Part shown: positions 18,227 through 25,471 of the stretch, one piece after another
Position numbering within the stretch: the stretch's first letter is position 1
Layout of the letters: each line of letters begins with the position of its first letter
Source: Brachybacterium sp. P6-10-X1
Lineage (GTDB): Bacteria > Actinomycetota > Actinomycetes > Actinomycetales > Dermabacteraceae
NCBI RefSeq assembly: GCF_001969445.1
Contig: NZ_CP017297.1
Location: 3,658,001-3,722,000 of the forward strand
Direction of reading: 5' to 3'
DNA length: 64,000 bases
Translations under genes and position numbers: made by a program
The notes under the pieces: generated by a model
Database searches by the model: none
Seen by the model: only the letters and a program-made list of their open reading frames with translations
Told to the model about the DNA's origin: nothing

Positions 18227-19555
18227 TCAGCTGATCTCCTGAAGGATCGTCTGGAGCGCGTCGTCGTCGGTGCTCTTGGAGCGGACTGCCTGAGGTATCG
18301 GGAGGTTCTCGAGTGCGAGGTGTGATGGATCGAGGCTGTCGCGCATGCGGGCGAAGAGGTTGAACTCGGCGAGTCCGTCCCGGGTCGCGGCAAGGCCACG
18401 CGCGTAGTTGTCGGTGGATCTCCAGCCGAGGCGCTCATAGGCGAGGCGCGGCCCGTAGGCCCAGCGGAACAGGCGTGGCCTGATGCTGTGCAGGTCTTCT
18501 TCGGAGTACTTGTTCGTGAAGTAGAGCGCTGCGGCGATGTACAGCTCACGATTGAAGTGGAACCGAGCTCCGTTGCTGAAGATCGCGAGGTCGTCATCAG
18601 GTTCGCCGGTTCGTGTGTCGCGGCGGAACAGCAGGCTCTCGAAGCGCTTCATCTCCTCGAGCATGAACGCGGCGAAGTCGAAGAAGGACCGGCCGGCGGA
18701 GATTGGTGCGTCGAGCTGATGACGGGCGCGTCGGAGATCTCGAGAGGTCTGCTGGTCGGCTTCCGGGTGGGCCCACTCCTGGACTCCAGGCAGGACAGCT
18801 TTCGCGGCACGGTGGTACTCGGTGGCCGGGAGGTGTGGTGTGGATCGGCTGACGCCTTTGAAGAGGTCGATGTCCTCCGCGGTGAAGGCGTGGGCGGGGA
18901 GGTTCCGGCTCCACCAGTGGATGCGTGCGAGGTAAGTCCCGAAGAGGCGATCCAGGTCGTTCTCCTCGGCCGATTCCCACTGCTCGACCACGGCTCGCTG
19001 CTCGGCGGGCGTGGTCGCGACCATCTCCCGCAGGTGGAATGCCTTCAGCAGATCGTGGGGGCGCAGCGCTTTGCCCCGGAAGTTCTGCGAGTCGAAGAAC
19101 TGGAAGGCCTCGTCCTCGTCGTCGGTGACGATGCGCAGCACTTGGGCACGGGTGTCGAGGAAGTCCTGGTAGGCGACCTTGTCCTGCATCTCCTCGACGA
19201 GCCGAGCGAGCTCCTGGTAGACGAGATGGATGGGGGTCGATCCGATGGCGAGGTCGCTCAGACGGCCGTCCCGGAGCAAGGTCCGCAGCATGTGCAGTGT
19301 GAGCAGGCGCTGCTGACCGTCGACTACCTCGAAGGGATCCTCCTGGGGTCTCTTCAGCAGGATCATCGTGCCCATGATGTACGGCTGATCGGGCCGCCGC
19401 TTCTGGGCTGCGGCGATATCGGTGACGAGCTGCCGGGCGTGCTGCGGTGTCCATGAGTAGGGGCGCTGGAAGTCGGGGATCCGCAGTGGGGTCCTTCCCG
19501 GTCCGAGGAGGTCTTCGACTGTCTGGAACTGGAGAAGCTCGCGCTTGATCGCCAT
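18227..19555 (-). CDS. DUF262-only protein, first gene of the operon
   Basis: 442 residues from ATG 19555 (a GTG three codons earlier at 19564 is also possible). IPDFQRPYSW (26-35) and VDGQQRLLT (78-86) mark the DUF262 domain. No DUF1524 HNH motif is seen in the C-terminal half, so this looks like a nuclease-less (GmrS-like) partner for the two larger proteins downstream. A TAGCGT box ends 7 bases before the ATG, consistent with a leaderless start. An IS481-family element has inserted so that its 6-bp target duplication overlaps this box; everything upstream of the -10 has been replaced by the transposon end. Confidence 0.8.
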   Translation of the reverse strand: MAIKRELLQFQTVEDLLGPGRTPLRIPDFQRPYSWTPQHARQLVTDIAAAQKRRPDQPYIMGTMILLKRPQEDPFEVVDGQQRLLTLHMLRTLLRDGRLSDLAIGSTPIHLVYQELARLVEEMQDKVAYQDFLDTRAQVLRIVTDDEDEAFQFFDSQNFRGKALRPHDLLKAFHLREMVATTPAEQRAVVEQWESAEENDLDRLFGTYLARIHWWSRNLPAHAFTAEDIDLFKGVSRSTPHLPATEYHRAAKAVLPGVQEWAHPEADQQTSRDLRRARHQLDAPISAGRSFFDFAAFMLEEMKRFESLLFRRDTRTGEPDDDLAIFSNGARFHFNRELYIAAALYFTNKYSEEDLHSIRPRLFRWAYGPRLAYERLGWRSTDNYARGLAATRDGLAEFNLFARMRDSLDPSHLALENLPIPQAVRSKSTDDDALQTILQEIS

Positions 19556-19564
19556 GTCTCTCAC

Positions 19565-20670
19565 GCTAACTGTATGAGGTCATGACGTTGTCGACACGTT
19601 CGTGGACTCGGGTGGCCGGGGGCTGATCAGCGCAGGCGGTGTGCGGCCGATGATAGTTGTAATGGTGGACCCAGACGTTGATCGCTTCGCGCCGCTCGTT
19701 CTCGGAGTAGAAGGCGTGGGCGTAGAGGCATTCCTCAGAGAGGATCCGCTGGTAACGCTCGACTTTCCCGTTGTGCCTGGGCGTGTAGGGCCGGGTCCGC
19801 TGATGCCGCGACGCATGCGCGGTCACGGTGCGGACGAAGGTCTTCGCGCGGTAGTTGGAGCCGTTGTCGGTGACCACCCGGACCAGACGGGTGATGCCGT
19901 GCGCAGCGAAGAACGCCCTCGCCCGGCTGAAGAAGGCGATGGTGGTTGCTGCGGTCTCGTTTCCGAGGGCTTCGGTGTAGGCGAGGCGGGAGTAGCCGTC
20001 GATCGCGGAGTGCAGGTAGGTGTAGCCCACGCGCTTCTGGCGCGCCCGTTTGCTGCCGCGGCCGTGGAGTCGCCAGCCGCCACCGGCGGGGATCTGGCCG
20101 ACCTTCTTCACGTCCAGGTGGAGCATGTGGCCAGGGAAGCGGGCGATGATCTTTCCCGGCTCGCGGTTGTTCTCCCCGGTCGGGTCGAGGTCACGGCGGC
20201 GAGAGATCCCCAGCCGCTGCAGCCAGCGCCCGATGGTCCGGACGCAGTAGTGGTGACCGCGGGAGGCGAGCTCGAGGGTGATGCGACGGGCCGACCATTT
20301 GCGGTCTCGCCGCCAGGTGTCGATGAGCTCGAGGACCTCGATCGGCAGCCGCGAGGGTCGCCGTGCTGGGGCGCTGGTGCGGTCTTCCAAGGCTTCGGCA
20401 CCGTCGTCGCGGTAGCGGTGGATCCACTTCGTCAGAGTCGAGCGGGCGACGCCGGCTTCGGCGGCGACGTGGGCGATGGGTCGGCCATCATCTTCGACAC
20501 ATTGGACCAGGCGGAGTCTTCCTGCAGGAGTCAGCGGCGAATTACGGTGGGTCATGGAACGGGTCTCTTCCAGCAGATGGACGGCTTCAGCACCACCCAT
20601 CGTGCCGGTCAGGGACCCGTTCCTTCATCCCGACCCCGTGACTACAACCTCATGACCCGCAACAGCTAAC
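19565..20670. mobile_element. IS481-family insertion sequence with 6-bp target duplication
   Basis: The element itself is 19571-20664 (1094 bp). Both ends begin TGT and share the imperfect inverted repeat core GGTCATGA-N-GTTGT (left 19578-19591; right, reversed, in 20643-20656). The 6-bp sequence GCTAAC flanks it directly on both sides (19565-19570 and 20665-20670), showing a simple and probably recent insertion. It lies between the DUF262 operon and the divergent caspase-like gene. Confidence 0.9.
19566..20555 (-). CDS. IS481-family transposase
   Basis: 329 residues from ATG 20555. N-terminal helix-turn-helix (RLRLVQCVEDDGRPIAHVA region, then RSTLTKWIHRY) and an rve-type DDE integrase core: HLDVKK (first Asp), VVTDNGSNYRA (second Asp), and NGKVERYQRIL (Glu). 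The frame is intact. Oddly, the stop codon TAG lies outside the element, inside the GCTAAC target duplication, so the last codons come from the insertion site and the C terminus depends on where the element lands. Confidence 0.93.
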   Translation of the reverse strand: MTHRNSPLTPAGRLRLVQCVEDDGRPIAHVAAEAGVARSTLTKWIHRYRDDGAEALEDRTSAPARRPSRLPIEVLELIDTWRRDRKWSARRITLELASRGHHYCVRTIGRWLQRLGISRRRDLDPTGENNREPGKIIARFPGHMLHLDVKKVGQIPAGGGWRLHGRGSKRARQKRVGYTYLHSAIDGYSRLAYTEALGNETAATTIAFFSRARAFFAAHGITRLVRVVTDNGSNYRAKTFVRTVTAHASRHQRTRPYTPRHNGKVERYQRILSEECLYAHAFYSENERREAINVWVHHYNYHRPHTACADQPPATRVHERVDNVMTSYS

Positions 20671-20732
20671 GAAGGCGACCTACCGCATGGACGCTTTTCG
20701 AGTCCTGGGTTTCGGGCGCCTGGAGCAGCGGA

Positions 20733-20762
20733 TAGCGTGACTGCATCTGATCCCTGAAGGAG
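20733..20762 (+). promoter_or_regulatory. Candidate -10 box and ribosome-binding site of the caspase-like gene
   Basis: TAGCGT at 20733-20738 fits an actinobacterial -10 element, with a weak TTTCGG 17 bases upstream; AAGGAG at 20757-20762 is 9 bases before ATG 20772. This lies just outside the IS end, so the gene's own promoter appears to have survived the insertion. Confidence 0.4.
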
Positions 20763-20771
20763 ACTGCACCG

Positions 20772-21386
20772 ATGCGCGACGATCAGCCCGGAATCTTCTG
20801 CCTCGAGGGTGAGTGGGACGACGACCTGACGAGTCGTCTCAGCGTGCGGCCGGTGCTCGAGCTGCTCGAGCATTTGGGTGTGGCTCAGTGGGTCCACCGG
20901 GACGTGGCCACTGTCTCCGAGTTCGGGTACTACCTCGCCAAGTGGACTTCTGCCGAGTACGAGCGGTTTCCCGTGCTCTGGCTTGCGATGCATGGAGATT
21001 CGGCGGCAATCAGCATGAGCGGTGACGACGACGGATCGCTCACGATGGACGAACTGGAAGACATGCTTGCGGGGGCCTGCTCCGGCAAGGTCATCTACTT
21101 CGCGTCGTGCTCCACCCTCAAGGAGGACCCGAAGCGGCTGCAGCAGTTCGCCAAGAGGACCGGTGCACGGGCTGTTATCGGATACCGCAAGAACGTTCTG
21201 TGGTCCGACGCCGCGTCGTTCGAGCTCCTGCTCCTGCAGGAACTCGTCACCCGCGTGAAGTCCAACGGCATCTTCAAGCGGCTCCAGGAAGACCATCCGG
21301 TGCTCGCGAAGCGCCTCGGGCTCGTCGTCGCGACAAAGAACGATGTGTACCGCACGGCGTTGCGCACGACCAGGGCGTCATCATGA
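20772..21386 (+). CDS. Small caspase/CHAT-like predicted cysteine protease
   Basis: 204 residues. The family is not certain, but the fold signature is readable: strand FPVLWLAMHGD (about 66-76) supplies a His-Gly, and strand KVIYFASCSTL (about 110-120) supplies an Ser-Cys, spaced as in the His/Cys dyad of caspase-like (clan CD, CHAT) peptidases; FAKRTGARAVIGYRKNVLW follows as in CHAT proteins. There is no fused sensor or repeat domain. It is divergent from the DUF262 operon with about 100 bases between them before the IS inserted. CHAT-like proteases often act as effectors in defence systems; that role is inferred here. Confidence 0.62.
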   Translation: MRDDQPGIFCLEGEWDDDLTSRLSVRPVLELLEHLGVAQWVHRDVATVSEFGYYLAKWTSAEYERFPVLWLAMHGDSAAISMSGDDDGSLTMDELEDMLAGACSGKVIYFASCSTLKEDPKRLQQFAKRTGARAVIGYRKNVLWSDAASFELLLLQELVTRVKSNGIFKRLQEDHPVLAKRLGLVVATKNDVYRTALRTTRASS

Positions 21387-21724
21387 ACGGGCAGTCCGGT
21401 GATGGTTGAAGGACCACGGTTGAGAGCTCGACAGGTTCGTCGACTGTCTGATGATTCAACTAAGCTCCTCCGAGACGCAGGCCGCGCCGAGTGATCGGTG
21501 TGCGGGTGTGACTCGTTGGAGGGGAATGGGTGGCCAGGTACCAGCGAAGTGGGCACTGGCGGCGTGGCCGGAACGGCGCGGTCCATTGGGTGTCGAGCCA
21601 TGTGGTGAACCGGGGGAGTTGGTCCAGTTCAGGACGGCTCGGTCCGTTCAGCGCCGCGACGACAGAGTGGCAGCCGCGTGTTCGCGCCCGAACGGCCCAG
21701 ACTCGCTCCGCAGTATCGTAGAAC
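21387..21724. other. 338-base region without a supported gene
   Basis: Short open frames occur on both strands (for example 21451-21894 plus, 21460-21792 minus), but their compositions are unlike proteins and they overlap the better-supported gene at 21725. No repeat or RNA was recognised. The end of the region holds TATCGT (21713-21718), a possible -10 box 6 bases before GTG 21725. Confidence 0.5.
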
Positions 21725-22417
21725 GTGCATCCGGAGCATCCGAACTCGCGATGCCCGATTTGCTTCGAACCGGTCTGGTTCTTCCGCAACAAGCGCGGTG
21801 GGTGCGCCTACTTCGACGCGATCGGCAAGCCGTGGCCTCTGCATCCGTGTATGGAGCAGTCGCGGAGCGCGGAGGACCGTCGTTCCGCACTTGAAGCGCC
21901 ATTCTCCTACCAGCGAGCGATGCGGGATCGACCGCGGACGACGGTGGGGCAAAGCTTCGGTGATGCCAATCGCGGCTCTGCCGTCCGACTGGATGCGACT
22001 GCTGATGGCAAGCCCTTAACTACGGAAGCTCCAGCCAAGCCGTCATCCACCGACGAGCCCCTCAGCTGGTGGGTTGTGCTCAGCGGCCTCTGGGCCCTAT
22101 TGCTCTCGTTCCCTGTCAGCCGGTGGGTCGACACCAGTCTTGACGGGATCCCGGCGCTCCTCTCGCTCTGGGCGATCTCTCTGCCGACACTGTGCATGGC
22201 TCTGGCCATCGGCTGGTACCTCCTGCGAGCTCCCCGGCCACGGGGCGATGTCGGCGACGTCCTCGCTTCGATGGCGTTGGCGCCGCTACTCCTGCTCTTT
22301 GGGATCGTCGGAAACGTGCTCACGTGCGGGCTGGTCGCGCTGGCCGCTGCACTATGGGTAGCGTCCGAAGCGAACGACGCGCGCCGGCGGGGGAACTTCG
22401 GGGGAGGGCACGGATGA
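21725..22417 (+). CDS. Zinc-ribbon membrane protein of unknown function
   Basis: 230 residues. GTG 21725 is the first possible start, since an in-frame TAG lies one codon upstream. The N terminus has CPICFEPVWFF and GGCAYFDAIGKPWPLHPC, a Cys/His zinc-ribbon pattern shared by many bacterial proteins of unknown function. A polar linker (about 50-110) is followed by three or four hydrophobic segments (about 112-134, 142-168, 180-215) and a charged tail. The TATCGT box so close to the start suggests a leaderless mRNA. It lies between two defence operons; function unknown. Confidence 0.65.
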   Translation: MHPEHPNSRCPICFEPVWFFRNKRGGCAYFDAIGKPWPLHPCMEQSRSAEDRRSALEAPFSYQRAMRDRPRTTVGQSFGDANRGSAVRLDATADGKPLTTEAPAKPSSTDEPLSWWVVLSGLWALLLSFPVSRWVDTSLDGIPALLSLWAISLPTLCMALAIGWYLLRAPRPRGDVGDVLASMALAPLLLLFGIVGNVLTCGLVALAAALWVASEANDARRRGNFGGGHG

Positions 22418-22547
22418 CCCCGCGATTCTCGCTACCTCACGGCGACGGGGTCGCGCAGTTCGCTCAGCCGAATCTTGTCGCTGATCAGCACACGAAGCTC
22501 GGGTGCCGTAAGGTCACAAAGGGATGCAATCAGTGGGAGGTCACGGA

Positions 22548-25460
22548 GTGAGCACGCAACTGGTCAATGAAGAGACCGGAGTGATCTCCCCAGGCTCCCT
22601 GGTCGAGGTCCGCGACGAGACCTGGCTCGTCACCTCCGTCGAAGACACCCCCGACGGCCCCCTCTACGCGGTCCGCGGCGTGAGCGACTTCGTCAAGGAC
22701 ACCACTGCCTCGTTCTACGCCTCGCTGGACGAGATCACGCCCCAGCATCCCGAGGACTCCACCGTCGTCGCCGACACCTCGCCCCGCTACCGCCGCACCC
22801 GCCTCTGGATCGAGTCGACGCTCCGCAAGACCCCGGTCCCGGTCGACCACGCGGACCTCACCGTCTCCACCCAGATGCTCGCCGATGACCTGCCCTACCA
22901 GCGCGAGGCGGTGGAGCTGGCGCTGGACCCCGAGCGGATCCGTCCACGCCTGCTGATCGCCGACGCGGTGGGCCTCGGCAAGACCCTCGAGATCGGCATG
23001 ATCCTCTCGGAACTGATCCGGCGCGGCCGCGGCCGCCGCATCCTCATCGCCTGCCCCCGTCACGTCCTCGAGCAGATGCAGCACGAGCTGTGGACCCGCT
23101 TCGCGATCCCGTTCGTGCGCCTGGACTCCGAGGGCGTGCAGCAGGTGAAGCAGCAGCTGCCGGCCTCCCGGAATCCGTTCACCTTCTTCGAGAAGGTGAT
23201 CATCTCGATGGACACCCTCAAGCAGGATCGTTTCGTCCACGACCTGCGCCATCACCGCTGGGACGCAGTGGTGATCGACGAGTCCCACAACGTCACCAAC
23301 CAGTCCACGCAGAACAACCAGCTCGCCCACGTGCTGGCCCCGAACACGGATGCGCTGGTCCTCGCCTCGGCCACCCCGCACAACGGCTCCAACGATTCCT
23401 TCGCCCAGCTGATCAGCCTTTTGGAGCCCACCGCCGTGTCCCCGAAGCGGGAGATCGCCGAGGGCGCGACGCAGCGTCTGATGATCCGTCGTCACCGCTA
23501 CTCGGACTCGGTGAAGGACGAGGTGGGGGAGAACTGGGCCGAGCGCCGCCCGCCCGAGATGCTGCCGGTGGAACCCTCCCCGGAGGAGCTCGCGGTCGCC
23601 CACGAGATCTCGCAGACCTGGACGCACCCGCCCATCGGCCGCGGCCCGATGTCCGGGCGCGGCGCGCAGCTGTTCCCGTGGACGCTCGCCAAGGCGTTCC
23701 TGTCCTCCCCGATCGCGCTGCGCGAGACGCTCCGCAACCGCTCCCGGGAGCTGCTGGGGAAGGTCGAGGTGGATCATCTCGCCGAGGTCCCGGCCACCAG
23801 CGCCCACGCCGCGGAGGCGGATGCCCTGCTCCGCCTCACGGCTCTGAACGACGCCTGCATCCCGGTCGATGGCTCGCCCCGCTCCGGCAAGTACCAGCGC
23901 CTCGTCGAGCTCCTGAAGCACAAGGGTGTCGCCCGCACCTCCCCGGAGCGGGTGGTCGTCTTCGCCGAGCGCGTCGCGACCCTGTCCTGGCTGCGGGAGC
24001 ACCTGCTGGCCGATCTGAAGCTCAAGGACGACCAGATCGCGGTGCTCCACGGCGGCCTCACCGACGTCGAGCAGCAGCGGGTGGTGGAGTCCTTCAAGCA
24101 GAGCTCCTCGCCGATCCGCGTGCTGATCACCGGGGACATCGCCTCGGAGGGCGTGAACCTGCACGCCCAGTGCCATGAGCTGATCCACTTCGACGTCCCC
24201 TGGTCCCTGATCCGGATCGAGCAGCGCAACGGCCGCATCGATCGTTACGGTCAGCGCACGCCCCCGCAGATCACGGCCCTGCTCCTGGACCTCTCCGAGG
24301 TCGAGGGTTTCGACGGTGACATCTACGTGCTGCGACGCCTCCTGGACCGCGAGAAGGAGGCGCACGAGCAGCTCGGCGACGCCGCCTCGCTCATGCAGAA
24401 GTACGACGCCGCCGCGGAGGAGCGAGCTCTCATCGACGTGCTGCGCAGCGCGAAGGACGTCGGGGAGGTGCTCCCGGAGGTGGAGCAGGTCCATCCTCTC
24501 GGCGCTTTCCTCCAGGGCCTGCTCGCCCAGGACTCCGCCCCCACGCCGCGACGCCGAGACGGTCACCGCGCCGCGCAGGAGACCTCCTTCGAGACCGGCC
24601 TCTTCACCTCCGACGCAGACTTCCTGGTCTCGGGCTTCACCGAGCTGCACACCGAACCCGGCCGACCCGTCACCAGCGGCGGCGTGGACCTCGTGCTCGA
24701 CCGGCCGACGGGGCTGATCCAGTTCACCCCCGGCGAGGACCTCGGCCGACGCCTCGACCACCTCCCGCAGACCTATCTGAAGGACCGCCGGGTCAAGGAG
24801 ACCCTGCGACTGACCTCCCGGACCGACGTCGCCAACAGCCGTCTCCGCGCGGCGCTCGACGACGACTCGGGCACCAACTGGCCCGACGTCCACTTCCTGG
24901 GCCCGCTCCACCCGGTCCTGGACTGGATGAGCGACCGCATCCTCGCCGGCGTCCCCAGCGGCGAGGTCTTCGCGATCCACGGCCAGGTGGACCGCCCCTG
25001 GGTGATCTTCCAGGGCACCCTCACCACCGCCCGCGGCCAGATCGTCTCCTCGACAGTGCTCGGCATCGCCGACGACGACGGCACCCCGCGCGCCCTGCCG
25101 CACGTCGCCCCCTCGACCCTGTTCCAGGAGATCGGGCTGGACCCGGACGCGATCGGCACTGCCGTCGAGGGTCCCGGTCAGTACCAGGCGCTGCTGCGTG
25201 CCGCCGTGCCCACTGCCCGTGAGTTCATGGAGCAGCAGATCGCCCCGAGCATCACCGCCGCTGCGCAGGAGCGGGTCGAGCGCTGGCAGGCCGAGCAGCT
25301 GCGCTGGGAGGCCGACGCCGCCGGCACCCGCGGCTCCTCCGCCCTGCTGCTCGCCACCCGTGACGCGCTCGAGGTGGAGAAGAAGCTCGTCACCGAGATG
25401 CTCCCGGACCGCACCTTCGTGCGCCCGCTGCTCGTCGTCGTCCCCCGTCCCCAGGCCTGA
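22548..25460 (+). CDS. SNF2-family helicase (DrmD-like)
   Basis: 970 residues, GTG start at 22548 with GGAGG 7 bases upstream. DEAD-like domain: IADAVGLGKTLE (about 140-151), Walker B VVIDESHNV (DESH, about 243), motif III ASATPHNG (about 273). Helicase C-terminal domain about 467-567: VFAERVATL, HGGL, GDIASEGVNL and QRNGRIDRYGQ. The long C-terminal part (about 640-970) has no motif recognised here. Sequence order and size match DrmD, the SNF2-like helicase of class 1 DISARM. First gene of the four-gene operon; 11 bases separate it from the methyltransferase. Confidence 0.88.
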   Translation: MSTQLVNEETGVISPGSLVEVRDETWLVTSVEDTPDGPLYAVRGVSDFVKDTTASFYASLDEITPQHPEDSTVVADTSPRYRRTRLWIESTLRKTPVPVDHADLTVSTQMLADDLPYQREAVELALDPERIRPRLLIADAVGLGKTLEIGMILSELIRRGRGRRILIACPRHVLEQMQHELWTRFAIPFVRLDSEGVQQVKQQLPASRNPFTFFEKVIISMDTLKQDRFVHDLRHHRWDAVVIDESHNVTNQSTQNNQLAHVLAPNTDALVLASATPHNGSNDSFAQLISLLEPTAVSPKREIAEGATQRLMIRRHRYSDSVKDEVGENWAERRPPEMLPVEPSPEELAVAHEISQTWTHPPIGRGPMSGRGAQLFPWTLAKAFLSSPIALRETLRNRSRELLGKVEVDHLAEVPATSAHAAEADALLRLTALNDACIPVDGSPRSGKYQRLVELLKHKGVARTSPERVVVFAERVATLSWLREHLLADLKLKDDQIAVLHGGLTDVEQQRVVESFKQSSSPIRVLITGDIASEGVNLHAQCHELIHFDVPWSLIRIEQRNGRIDRYGQRTPPQITALLLDLSEVEGFDGDIYVLRRLLDREKEAHEQLGDAASLMQKYDAAAEERALIDVLRSAKDVGEVLPEVEQVHPLGAFLQGLLAQDSAPTPRRRDGHRAAQETSFETGLFTSDADFLVSGFTELHTEPGRPVTSGGVDLVLDRPTGLIQFTPGEDLGRRLDHLPQTYLKDRRVKETLRLTSRTDVANSRLRAALDDDSGTNWPDVHFLGPLHPVLDWMSDRILAGVPSGEVFAIHGQVDRPWVIFQGTLTTARGQIVSSTVLGIADDDGTPRALPHVAPSTLFQEIGLDPDAIGTAVEGPGQYQALLRAAVPTAREFMEQQIAPSITAAAQERVERWQAEQLRWEADAAGTRGSSALLLATRDALEVEKKLVTEMLPDRTFVRPLLVVVPRPQA

Positions 25461-25471
25461 GGAGTTTCCCT

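Noticed and set aside
21451..21894. 147-codon plus-strand frame and the overlapping minus-strand frames at 21460-21952
   Set aside because: No family likeness and overlap with the zinc-ribbon gene, which has clear Cys/His motifs and membrane segments.
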